Shown piece by piece: positions 1 to 7,385 of a stretch of DNA of 64,000 nt (the stretch's first letter is position 1; each line of letters opens with the position of its first letter). Origin of the DNA: Chitinophaga pinensis (GTDB lineage Bacteria > Pseudomonadota > Gammaproteobacteria > Burkholderiales > Burkholderiaceae_C). The DNA is taken from NCBI GenBank assembly GCA_943326015.2, contig CALPRQ020000012.1, forward strand, positions 22,326 to 86,325, read 5' to 3'. Position numbers and translations under genes: made by a program. The notes under the pieces are model-generated. The model searched no databases, had not been told where the DNA came from, and saw nothing but the letters and a program-made list of their open reading frames with translations.

Positions 1-704
1 CATTTCTGTTCTCCTCGGGTCTGCCAGTGTTCGGCTGCGAAGCCAGTGGTGATGCCGATCGCGATGCCCGCGAACAGTCCCAGCCGCAGCGGCAGTCCGC
101 GCAGCAGCACGGCCGAGAGGCCGCCCGCGAGTGCCGCCAGCAGCATGGGCCGAGTGCGAGCCATCGGCACCAGCATCACCATCAGCGCGATCGTTGCCAT
201 GAATTCGAGTGACCAGTCGCGCGGCAGGATGTCGGCGCCAAACACGCCGATCAGCACGCCGGCCTGCCAGAGCAGCCAGCCGTAGAGCGCCGGCGCCAGG
301 TAATAGCCCCAACGCCAATGCGGGTCCTGCGCGCCGAGCAGGCGCGGCGACAGCAGCGTGAAGGCGCTGTCGGTCAGCAGGTAGCTGCTGGCGAGGCGCT
401 GGGCCCAGGGCCGGTCGTGGAAGACCGGTGCCACGCTGGCGCTGAAGATCACGAAGCGCAGATTCAGCACCAGCCCGGTCAGGAAGATCAGCCACAGCGG
501 TGCGCCCGAGGCGATCAGCGGCAGCGCGCCGAGCTGGGCGGTGGCGGCGAACACCAGCAGGCTCATGCCCATGGATTCGAGCTCGGACAGGCCGGTCGAG
601 CGCATCGCCAGCCCGGTCACGATGGCCCAGGGCAGGGTGCCGACCGAGAACGGCAGCACCGTGCGCAGGCCTTCGCGGGCGCCAAGTCGAAAAGCGGGGT
701 TCAT
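1..704 (-). CDS. azlC: AzlC family branched-chain amino acid exporter subunit
   Basis: This is a hydrophobic protein of about 234 residues resembling the large subunit of AzlCD exporters, inner-membrane proteins that export branched-chain amino acids and their analogues. It starts at ATG 704 (MNPAFRLGAREGLRTVLPF). The AzlC-like pattern is visible near the N-terminus: a proline-containing first helix, then LPWAIVTGLAMRSTGLSELE, then QLGALPLIASGAPLW and LTGLVLNLRFVIFSASVAP. The frame runs to the window edge with ...TRGEQK followed by TG, and an ATG begins at position 3. That is the usual ATGA overlap with azlD, which would lie outside the window. The family assignment is from pattern recognition, and the final stop base is not in the window. 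Confidence 0.85.
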   Translation of the reverse strand, partial: MNPAFRLGAREGLRTVLPFSVGTLPWAIVTGLAMRSTGLSELESMGMSLLVFAATAQLGALPLIASGAPLWLIFLTGLVLNLRFVIFSASVAPVFHDRPWAQRLASSYLLTDSAFTLLSPRLLGAQDPHWRWGYYLAPALYGWLLWQAGVLIGVFGADILPRDWSLEFMATIALMVMLVPMARTRPMLLAALAGGLSAVLLRGLPLRLGLFAGIAIGITTGFAAEHWQTRGEQK

Positions 705-856
705 CGGGGCGACAGGTAAAAAGTCAGCAGTCTAGTGCCTTGGTGCAAACCGGCGCGGAGGGCCAGGTTATCCGATGCACTCTTATGATGCGGCCTTTGA
801 GCCAGACAAGCGCGCGCTGTCACGCGAACGCGCCGCGCCGGTGGCAAGGAGTCAGC

Positions 857-1495
857 ATGACGGGATTGTCGGATTGGGGGGTTTGGCTGCGGCACGGGCT
901 GGAGCTGGCAGCGACCGTGGCTTTCGCCCTGTCTGGCGCGATGACGGCGGCGCGCAGTCGCCTCGACGGCGTCGGCGTCTGTGCGGTGATGTTCCTGACC
1001 GCCTTTGGCGGCGGCACGCTGCGCGACATCCTGCTCGATATCCGCCCCTTCTTCTGGGTCAGCCATGTCGAGTACCTCTGGGGCCTGCTCACGCTGGCCG
1101 TGCTGGCCATGATCTTCATGCGGCAACATCATTTCGAGCTGACCGAGCGCGCCATCCAGCTGCCCGACGCGATCGGCCTCGGGCTGTTCGCGGCGATCGG
1201 GGTGGACGTGGCCCGCGCGCATGACATGCCCATGCTGGTGGCGGTGCTCATGGGCGTGATCACGCCCGTCTTCGGCGGCGTGCTGCGCGACCTGGTCTGC
1301 AACCGGATACCGGACGCCTTCATCGATCACCGGCCCTACGCCTTCTGTGCCTTCCTCGGCGGCTGGCTCTACCTCGGGCTGGAGGTGCTGGCGCTGCCCG
1401 AATGGCTGGTGCTGAGCGCCACCGTCGTCTTCACCGCCGGACTGCGGCTGTTGGCGCTGAGGTTCGACTGGCGCATGCCGGTCTGGCGGGTGTGA
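857..1495 (+). CDS. Trimeric intracellular cation channel (TRIC/YadS, UPF0126) family protein
   Basis: A 212-residue integral membrane protein with the duplicated three-helix architecture of the YadS/UPF0126 family, bacterial relatives of TRIC channels. Both copies of the glycine-rich motif are visible: FGGGTLRDILLDIRPFFW at about residue 50 and FGGVLRDLVCNRIPDAF at about residue 138. ATG 857 is chosen because AAGGAG at 846-851 is well spaced before it; the frame is open further upstream, but that part has no family features. It diverges from the AzlC gene. The substrate is not known from sequence, since family members are described only as cation or small-solute channels. It ends 17 bases before the converging norR stop. 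Confidence 0.85.
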   Translation: MTGLSDWGVWLRHGLELAATVAFALSGAMTAARSRLDGVGVCAVMFLTAFGGGTLRDILLDIRPFFWVSHVEYLWGLLTLAVLAMIFMRQHHFELTERAIQLPDAIGLGLFAAIGVDVARAHDMPMLVAVLMGVITPVFGGVLRDLVCNRIPDAFIDHRPYAFCAFLGGWLYLGLEVLALPEWLVLSATVVFTAGLRLLALRFDWRMPVWRV

Positions 1496-1511
1496 CGGCC
1501 GGCTGACCCAG

Positions 1512-3128
1512 TCAAGCTGCGCCTGTTCCACGTGGAACAACAGCTTGCAATGGCGGCGCCACTCCCAGTCGTTTGGCGAGCCGGCTCAGGTTGGCCCGGT
1601 CCATCTGCAGTTCCCGGGCGGCGGCAGTCCAGTTGTGGTGGTGCTTGAGCAGGCATTGCTCGATCAGCCGGCGCTCGATCGACTCGACCGTCTGGCGCAG
1701 GCCGAGGGCTGACAAGGTCACGCCTGTGGGCGCGGGGGCTCCGAGTGAAGTCGACTCGTCATCCCAGTGGATGGAGGTCTGGCCGGGGCTGGGCAAGCCC
1801 AGATCCTGGGCGGTCAGGCTCAGGATGCGCGGCCTCGGGTGCTGCCGCCCCAGTGCCTTGAGCACGCTGCGTCCGATCAGGTGCTCCAGTTCGCGCACAT
1901 TGCCGGGCCAGTCATAGGCCATCAGGGCCTCTTGCGCGTCCTGTTCGAGGCGCAGGCTGCCCACGCCCAGACGGCTGCGGTTCTCTTCCAGGAAGAAGCC
2001 GCTTAGCAGCAGCACGTCGCGGCCACGCTCGCGCAAGGGCGGCACCGGCAGCGGGTAGACGCTGAGGCGGTGGTAGATGTCAGCCCGCATCCGGCCGGCT
2101 CGCACCTCGGCGGCCAGGTCGCGGTTGGTGGCCACGATCAGGCGCACGTCGACGCGATGCTCGCGGTCGGAGCCGAGCCGCTGCAACTGCCCGCTCTGGA
2201 GCACGCGCAACAGCTTGGCCTGCACCGTCAGCGACAACTCGCCGACCTCGTCCAGAAACAGCGTGCCGCCATCGGCCAGCTCGAACTTGCCCTGCCGTTC
2301 GGTGACCGCGCCGGTGAAGGCACCCCTGACATGGCCGAACAGTTCGCTTTCGACCAGGGTCTCGGGCAGGGCCGCGCAGTTCAGGCTCACGAAGGGGCGG
2401 TCGCGGCGGCCGGAACGCTCATGCAGGGCCTGCGCCACCAGCTCCTTGCCGACGCCGGTCTCGCCGGTGATCAGGACCGTCAGCTCGCTCGCTGCCACCA
2501 GGTCCACTTCCTTGACCAGCTGCCTGAAGGCCGGGCTGTGCCCCAGCAGCTGGCGGTTGGGCTGTCCGCCGGCGCGTCGGTAGCGCTCGGCCTGCAGATG
2601 CTCGCGTTGCGCCAGCTCCTCCAGCCGCTTGATGCGGGTAGCCGCTGCCACGGTCGCCGCCGCCAGATTGCCGAAAGCGTCCAGGTTCCGGAGGTGCTCC
2701 GCGGTGAAGCGGCCCGGACTGAGTGAATCCAGCGTCAGCAGGCCCCAGGGCGTGCCCTCCATGTGCAGGGCCACCCCCATGCAGTCATGCACTTCCAGCT
2801 GCCCTTGCAAGCCCTCGACCAGACCGTCATAGGGGTCGGGCAGTGGACTGCCGGGCGGGAAGCGGATCGCCTGCTCCGCTTCGAGCAAGGTCTGCAGCCT
2901 GGGGTGATCGGCGACCCGAAAGCGCCGGCCCAGGGTGTCCCGGCTCAGGCCGTCGATGGCCAGCGGCAGCAGGCAACCCTGCTCCAGCCGCAGCAGGGCC
3001 GCTGCATCGCAGGGGAACAGGGTGCGGACGGCTTCCAGCAGGCTGCGGTAGCGCTCGGATTCGGACATCTTGCGGGGCAGATTGGCGACCAGCGGGACCA
3101 CGGCGTTGAGCCATTCGGATGGAGTCAT
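1512..3128 (-). CDS. norR: NorR-type nitric oxide-responsive sigma-54 activator
   Basis: A 538-residue enhancer-binding protein. It has an N-terminal GAF-like sensor (about 1-170), then a sigma-54 AAA+ domain with Walker A GETGVGKE, the sigma-54 contact loop GAFTGA and Walker B GGTLFLDEVGEL, and a C-terminal Fis-type helix-turn-helix (WTAAARELQMDRANLSRLAKRLG). This is the NorR/FhpR layout, in which a non-haem iron GAF domain senses NO. It diverges from the flavohaemoglobin gene, the classic target, and the spacer holds a sigma-54 promoter and three candidate NorR sites. The first candidate site overlaps the norR start codon, so autoregulation is possible. The last codons (VVPRGTGAA) are written through a parS palindrome at 1524-1539. 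Confidence 0.93.
   Translation of the reverse strand: MTPSEWLNAVVPLVANLPRKMSESERYRSLLEAVRTLFPCDAAALLRLEQGCLLPLAIDGLSRDTLGRRFRVADHPRLQTLLEAEQAIRFPPGSPLPDPYDGLVEGLQGQLEVHDCMGVALHMEGTPWGLLTLDSLSPGRFTAEHLRNLDAFGNLAAATVAAATRIKRLEELAQREHLQAERYRRAGGQPNRQLLGHSPAFRQLVKEVDLVAASELTVLITGETGVGKELVAQALHERSGRRDRPFVSLNCAALPETLVESELFGHVRGAFTGAVTERQGKFELADGGTLFLDEVGELSLTVQAKLLRVLQSGQLQRLGSDREHRVDVRLIVATNRDLAAEVRAGRMRADIYHRLSVYPLPVPPLRERGRDVLLLSGFFLEENRSRLGVGSLRLEQDAQEALMAYDWPGNVRELEHLIGRSVLKALGRQHPRPRILSLTAQDLGLPSPGQTSIHWDDESTSLGAPAPTGVTLSALGLRQTVESIERRLIEQCLLKHHHNWTAAARELQMDRANLSRLAKRLGVAPPLQAVVPRGTGAA
1524..1539. promoter_or_regulatory. parS: parS site, perfect 16-bp palindrome (inside norR 3' end)
   Basis: TGTTCCACGTGGAACA is a perfect palindrome matching the bacterial parS consensus TGTTYCACGTGRAACA at 16 of 16 positions. 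It lies in the last coding triplets of norR, which encode V-P-R-G-T. It is about 28 kb from parB and is the leftmost site of the cluster. Confidence 0.9.
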
Positions 3129-3179
3129 TTTTACACCAGAAAGGTCAATTCGACTCTAAAAAGATGGAGTCTATTCGAC
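3124..3179. promoter_or_regulatory. Three candidate NorR enhancer sites (GT-N7-AC)
   Basis: Three copies of GT-N7-AC lie between norR and hmp: GTCATTTTTAC at 3124-3134, GTCAATTCGAC at 3144-3154 and GTCTATTCGAC at 3169-3179. The last two share the core ATTCGAC. Three tandem GT-N7-AC sites are the arrangement known upstream of NorR-controlled promoters in Escherichia coli. The closest copy ends about 40 bp before the sigma-54 -24 element. The assignment rests on motif and context. Confidence 0.7.
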
Positions 3180-3220
3180 ATGGTAGCGTGCAAGCCATTG
3201 ATCGGTATGGATCGTCGATC

Positions 3221-3235
3221 TGGCATGCCTGTTGC
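3221..3235 (+). promoter_or_regulatory. Sigma-54 promoter of hmp
   Basis: TGGCATGCCTGTTGC matches the -24/-12 consensus TGGCAYG-N4-TTGC exactly. It is 52 bases before the hmp start codon and downstream of the NorR-type sites, as expected for a NorR-activated promoter. Confidence 0.85.
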
Positions 3236-3287
3236 GTTAATGAGGCAGGCAGCTTTGCCTTCCTGAACCCACCGACGAGGACTCCCC

Positions 3288-4466
3288 ATGTTGACCGATG
3301 CCCAGCGTGCCATTGTGAAATCGACCGTACCGTTGCTTGAAACCGGTGGCGAAACCCTGACCAAGCATTTCTACAAGATCATGCTGGGGGAGTTCCCCGA
3401 GGTTCGCATCCTGTTCAACCAGGCGCACCAGGCCAGCGGCGACCAGCCGCGCGCGCTGGCCAACAGCGTCCTGATGTATGCCAAGCATATCGACCGCCTC
3501 GAAGGCCTGGGCGACCTGCCGGCGCAGATCGTGCACAAGCATGTGTCGCTGCAGGTGCTGCCCGAGCATTACCCGATCGTCGGCGCCTGCCTGCTGCGTG
3601 CCATCCGTGAAGTGCTGGGCGCCGAGATCGCGACCGACGAAGTGCTCGCTGCCTGGGGCGCCGCCTACCAGCAGCTGGCCGACATCCTGATCGGCGCCGA
3701 AGAGCAGGTCTATGCCACCACCCAGGCAGCAGCCGGCGGCTGGCGCGGCGAGCGTTCCTTCCGCGTCGCGCGCAAGGAAGCCGAGAGCAGCGAAATCACC
3801 TCCTTCTACCTCAGCCCGGTCGATGGCGGCCCCGTGGTCGCCCACCAGCCGGGTCAGTACATCGGCCTGAAGCTGATCATCGACGGCCAGGAACAGCGCC
3901 GCAACTACTCCCTGTCGGCCGCTGCCAATGGCAGCGAACTGCGCATCAGCGTCAAGCGCGAGACTGGCGGCGTGGTCTCCAGTCACCTGCATGATCAGGT
4001 CGTCCCGGGCGATGTGCTGCAGCTGTTTCCGCCTGCTGGCGCGTTCACCCTGCAGCCGGGCGACAAGCCGCTGGTGCTGATCAGCGGCGGCGTGGGCATC
4101 ACCCCGACGCTGGCGATGTTGCACGAGGCCCTCAAGACCGAGCGCCCGGTCCACTTCATCCACTGCGCGCGCAACCGGGCGGTGCATGCCTTCCGCGACG
4201 CCATCGATGCCCTCTCGACCAGCCACCCCCAGCTCAAGCGCTTCTATTGCTATGACGAGGCGACCGAGGCCGATGGCGTGGACGCGGTCGGTTTGCTGGA
4301 TCAGGAGCAGCTGGCGCAATGGCTGCCGGCCAGTCGCGACCTGGATGCGTATTTCCTGGGTCCCAAGCCCTTCATGGCCCTGGTCAAGCGCCACCTGAAG
4401 GCGCTTGGCGTGCCGGAGACGCAAACCCGCTTCGAGTTCTTCGGACCGGCTGCCGCGTTGAACTGA
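3288..4466 (+). CDS. hmp: Flavohaemoglobin, nitric oxide dioxygenase
   Basis: A 392-residue protein with an N-terminal globin domain (about 1-140, proximal His in KHVSLQVLPEHYP), a ferredoxin-reductase-type FAD domain (about 150-260, RNYSLS motif and GGVVSSHLHD) and a C-terminal NAD domain (LISGGVGITPTLAML, later FLGPKPFM). It would convert NO and O2 to nitrate in the cytoplasm using NAD(P)H. The length is typical for Hmp. It starts at ATG 3288 and is transcribed from the sigma-54 promoter at 3221-3235 under divergent norR. The gene for an HPP membrane protein follows after 22 bases and may be co-transcribed. Confidence 0.96.
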   Translation: MLTDAQRAIVKSTVPLLETGGETLTKHFYKIMLGEFPEVRILFNQAHQASGDQPRALANSVLMYAKHIDRLEGLGDLPAQIVHKHVSLQVLPEHYPIVGACLLRAIREVLGAEIATDEVLAAWGAAYQQLADILIGAEEQVYATTQAAAGGWRGERSFRVARKEAESSEITSFYLSPVDGGPVVAHQPGQYIGLKLIIDGQEQRRNYSLSAAANGSELRISVKRETGGVVSSHLHDQVVPGDVLQLFPPAGAFTLQPGDKPLVLISGGVGITPTLAMLHEALKTERPVHFIHCARNRAVHAFRDAIDALSTSHPQLKRFYCYDEATEADGVDAVGLLDQEQLAQWLPASRDLDAYFLGPKPFMALVKRHLKALGVPETQTRFEFFGPAAALN

Positions 4467-4488
4467 CATCGACCGGGAGCGCCAAGCC

Positions 4489-5157
4489 GTGAACCCACTC
4501 CGGGTGTGGTGGCGCGCCCTCCATCCCGCTACCCTCGCGATGGGGTGGCGGGAGTTCGGCTTTGGAAGCCTGGGGCTGGGACTGGGGGTGTGGCTGACCG
4601 GCTGGCTCAGCCGCCTGACATTGGGCGATCTGAACCCCTGGTTCATTGCCCCCATGGGCGCCTCGGCCATCTTGCTGTTCCTGTTGCCGGCCGGTCCCAT
4701 GGGGCAGCCCTGGTCCATCCTCGGCGGCAACCTGGTTTCGGCCGTGATCGGCGTCAGCTGCGCGCAGTGCCTGGGCAATGGTATCGAGGTCGCCGCGCTG
4801 GCAGGGACCATGGCGGCGCTGGCCATGCGCGTACTGCGCTGCCTGCATCCGCCGGGCGGCGCGGTGGCGTTGACCGCGGTGCTGGGCGGCCCGGCCATCC
4901 AGCAGCTGGGCTACGGCTTTGCACTCTGGCCGGTGGGGATCAATTCCGCCTTCATGATGCTGCTGGCGCTGCTGTTCCACCACGCGACCGGACGCCGCCA
5001 CCCGGACTGGCTTCAGGCCAGCGAAGCGCTCGCCAGCCGCAAGCCGAAGCCGATGAACAGCGTGCCCATCGCCCCCATGCCCGCCGCCGACAGGCGCCGG
5101 TGGCGGCCGAACTGTCGCGTCAGACGCACGCCGCCGAAGATCAGCGCGCTCAGATAG
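4489..5157 (+). CDS. HPP family membrane protein, antisense-overlapping C-terminal tail
   Basis: The first 170 or so residues are a four-helix HPP-domain protein with the defining motif LHPPGGAVALTAVLGGPAI and FIAPMGASAILLFLLPAGPM. HPP proteins are inner-membrane proteins, some implicated in nitrite transport, and this one follows hmp closely. It starts at GTG 4489, with GGGAG nine bases upstream. From about residue 176 the frame runs 145 bases antisense into leuE and gives an arginine- and proline-rich tail (RRRWRPNCRVRRTPP) unlike the family. The tail is probably non-conserved, either from loss of the original stop or from deletion that brought leuE close. No CBS domains are present. Confidence 0.82.
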   Translation: MNPLRVWWRALHPATLAMGWREFGFGSLGLGLGVWLTGWLSRLTLGDLNPWFIAPMGASAILLFLLPAGPMGQPWSILGGNLVSAVIGVSCAQCLGNGIEVAALAGTMAALAMRVLRCLHPPGGAVALTAVLGGPAIQQLGYGFALWPVGINSAFMMLLALLFHHATGRRHPDWLQASEALASRKPKPMNSVPIAPMPAADRRRWRPNCRVRRTPPKISALR

Positions 5158-5669
5158 AGCGCACTGCAGATCTGCACGATCAGCCCGAGCAGCAGAAATG
5201 ACAGCGCCGGGTAGGGGTAGCCCGGATCGACGAACTGGATGAAGAAGGAGACGAAGAACAGGATCGCCTTGGGGTTCATCAGGCTGATGACAAAGGCCGT
5301 GCGCATCGGCTTGTCGGGCGCTGCGGCTTCGGTGTCGACCAATCCGGGTGTGTTGCCTGCGCGCTGGAGCCAGGTCGCGAGCGCCGCGCGCACCAGCCCC
5401 AGCCCGAGCCAGGCCAGGTAGGCCGCCCCGGCGTACTTGACCACCATGAAGGCCAGCGGCGTGCTGCGCAGCAGCGAGGCCGCGCCAGCCGTCGACAGCA
5501 GCATCAGCACCGTGTCGCCGGCAAAGATGCCCGCAGCCCCCCGGTAGCCCGCCGCCACGCCGTGGCGCGAGGCCAGCGCCATCACGTAGAGCGAGTTCGG
5601 GCCCGGCAGCAGCACGATGAAGATCGTGCCGAGGATGAAGGTCGCGAGGTCGGTGATGCCGTAGGCCAT
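5013..5669 (-). CDS. leuE: Leucine efflux protein, LysE/RhtB family
   Basis: A 218-residue amino-acid exporter with the LysE-family N-terminus FIVLLPGPNSLYVMALASRHG, GIFAGDTVLMLLSTAGAASL, and the conserved centre SLMNPKAILFFVSFFIQFVDP. The last motif and overall length match E. coli LeuE closely. About six membrane helices are predicted. The stop lies inside the 3' end of the convergent HPP gene. It is 8 bases downstream of the nrdB stop on the same strand, so it could be read through from the nrd operon, although no functional link is evident. Confidence 0.88.
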   Translation of the reverse strand: MAYGITDLATFILGTIFIVLLPGPNSLYVMALASRHGVAAGYRGAAGIFAGDTVLMLLSTAGAASLLRSTPLAFMVVKYAGAAYLAWLGLGLVRAALATWLQRAGNTPGLVDTEAAAPDKPMRTAFVISLMNPKAILFFVSFFIQFVDPGYPYPALSFLLLGLIVQICSALYLSALIFGGVRLTRQFGRHRRLSAAGMGAMGTLFIGFGLRLASASLA

Positions 5670-5677
5670 GGCCTAGC

Positions 5678-6679
5678 TCACCACTCCAGTCCGTCGGTGG
5701 CGTAGTCGGTGGGCTTGCTCTCGAAGAAGTTGCTGCGCGTGCCGTTGGGCTTGCTGAAGTCGTCGAACCAGGGCACGGCGTTGACCACGCCCGGGTAGAT
5801 CACGCCCAGGTTCAGCGCCATCGCGCGCTTGTTGGCCAGGCCCTTGACGAAGTTCTCCACCACCTCGTCGGTCAGGCCCAGGATGCCGCCCTGGATGATG
5901 TACTGGCCCCAGGCCACCTCCAGCTCGACCGCGTCCTTGATCAGCTGGATCGCATCGAGGCGGAACTGCTCGTCGTAGAGCTCCGGGTTCTCGGCCTGGA
6001 AGGCGTGATGCAGGTTGGTGAACAGATCGAGATGGGTCTCGCCCTCGTCGCGGTTGATGTACTTGATCATGTCCGCGCTGCCCAGCATCTTGCCGTTGCG
6101 CGCCAGCGTGTAGAACACCAGGAAGGCCGAATAGAAGTAGATGCCTTCCAGGATCACGTTGCCGACGATGGCGCGCGCGAAGTTGGCCGGCGTCGGGTCA
6201 TCCTTCAGCACCGCGGAGCTGCGCATGATGAATTCGTTCTTCCTGGCCAGCATGCCGTCATGCTCGAACATCATGTAGACCGATTCCGGATCGAGCGAGA
6301 CCGCCTCGATCAGGAACTGGTAGCTGCGCACATGCACGCCTTCCTCCGAGGCCTGGCGCGCGATCGCCAGACTGACCTCGGGCGCCGTGATGTGCTGGCC
6401 GATGTTGTGGATCAGGTTGTTGAACTGGATGCCGTCCAGGTTGGACACGAAGGCCAGCGCCTTGTCATAGGCATTGCGCTCGCGCGCGTTGAGTGCGCCG
6501 CTGCGGTAGGTTTCGCGGTCGGCCACCAGCGGGATCGACTTCGGGAACCAGGTGTTGGCTTCCATGCGGTCGTAGATCTCGGTCGCCCACTTGTACTTGA
6601 TCGTCGCCATGCACATGAGCTCGTCTTTTGGTCCAAAGGCGATACGACGGTCGTTGGTGATGCTACGGACGTTCTTCAT
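5678..6679 (-). CDS. nrdB: Ribonucleotide reductase class I, beta (radical) subunit
   Basis: A 333-residue ferritin-like subunit that would house the diiron-tyrosyl radical cofactor and work with NrdA to reduce ribonucleotides. Conserved features include SEEGVHVRSYQFLIEA (iron ligands Glu and His, with the candidate radical Tyr), GNVILEGIYFYSAFLVF, and the second ligand set in RDEGETHLDLF. The C-terminus DYATDGLEW is the short tail that docks on the alpha subunit. It is shorter than the E. coli protein and belongs to another beta-subunit lineage. The start is ATG 6679, preceded by GGAAAGAAG. The first 17 bases overlap the 3' end of the homing endonuclease gene, so translation may be coupled. 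Confidence 0.93.
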   Translation of the reverse strand: MKNVRSITNDRRIAFGPKDELMCMATIKYKWATEIYDRMEANTWFPKSIPLVADRETYRSGALNARERNAYDKALAFVSNLDGIQFNNLIHNIGQHITAPEVSLAIARQASEEGVHVRSYQFLIEAVSLDPESVYMMFEHDGMLARKNEFIMRSSAVLKDDPTPANFARAIVGNVILEGIYFYSAFLVFYTLARNGKMLGSADMIKYINRDEGETHLDLFTNLHHAFQAENPELYDEQFRLDAIQLIKDAVELEVAWGQYIIQGGILGLTDEVVENFVKGLANKRAMALNLGVIYPGVVNAVPWFDDFSKPNGTRSNFFESKPTDYATDGLEW

Positions 6680-7328
6680 ATTCTTCTTTCCAGGTTTTCT
6701 TGTTAACGACCAAATTGATGGTCATTTGACTAACTTCGAACAGCGCTGCAAGCGCACGTTGCGTTGCACCCTCTGCGTGAAGTCGGCGAATCTCGTGCAC
6801 GCGTTGCCATGTGAGGACAGCGTTCGGTGCTTTTTCGCCCGATATCTTCTTGGCAATTGCTGGGGCAAGTGGCCCTTTGAGCCGGCCCCGATGGGCCGCT
6901 CCAATGCGCTCGCGGTGTTCTGCGCTCAGCTTCTTCCCGCGATGCGATGCGGACATCTTTGCTCTTACCTCTGCGGAGCGAGGCACGCCGCGTTTGCTGG
7001 CAGCGATCTTTTCCCGACTCTCTGGGCTCAGTGAACCTAGTCCATAACCACCCGTGGCGATGTTATAGCCGTGAGGTACGAGGGTATTCAGTCGGGCAAT
7101 CCACTGCTCCTCTGCTGCATCAAGTTCTTCCTGCGTCGAGTAACGCTGGAGTTCCGTCATTGTGAAGTTGTCTTCACCGTACTTGCGGATTGCATGACAG
7201 ATCGCTTGTGGCTTTCCGCCACGTGCCGCCTTGACATGGCTGCGAAACCGTTCTTCGGCAGAACTTTTGTTGGTTTGCCCAACGTAAGACTTACCAGTCG
7301 TGCGGCAATGCAGCAGATAGATCAACAC
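6663..7328 (-). CDS. GIY-YIG homing endonuclease, free-standing between nrdA and nrdB
   Basis: A 221-residue protein. The GIY-YIG nuclease domain spans about 1-95: IYLLHCRTTGKSYVGQT carries the two Tyr motifs, EERFRSH the conserved Arg, DAAEEQWI the metal-binding Glu, and HGYNIATGG the closing motif. It is followed by NUMOD3-type DNA-binding repeats (LSPESREKIAASKRG, RSAEVRAKMSASHRGK, LSAEHRERIGAAHRG). The C-terminal helix-turn-helix module (WQRVHEIRRLHAEGATQRALAALFEVSQMTI) ends in NKKTWKEE, as in phage homing enzymes. The start is GTG 7328 or TTG 7325, 57 bases after nrdA. Its stop lies inside nrdB. Base composition is clearly less GC-rich than both flanks, suggesting recent acquisition. Both nrd genes look intact, so it is free-standing rather than inside an intron. 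Confidence 0.93.
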   Translation of the reverse strand: MLIYLLHCRTTGKSYVGQTNKSSAEERFRSHVKAARGGKPQAICHAIRKYGEDNFTMTELQRYSTQEELDAAEEQWIARLNTLVPHGYNIATGGYGLGSLSPESREKIAASKRGVPRSAEVRAKMSASHRGKKLSAEHRERIGAAHRGRLKGPLAPAIAKKISGEKAPNAVLTWQRVHEIRRLHAEGATQRALAALFEVSQMTINLVVNKKTWKEEYEERP

Positions 7329-7385
7329 AGTGGCTACTTTCGATGGGTGCGCCCAGGCTCGTGAGGGGCTGGGCGATCTGGATAT

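Noticed and set aside
7236..7241. CACGTG as another parS
   Set aside because: Flanks do not match GTTYCACGTGRAAC; the same holds for CACGTG at about 39449.
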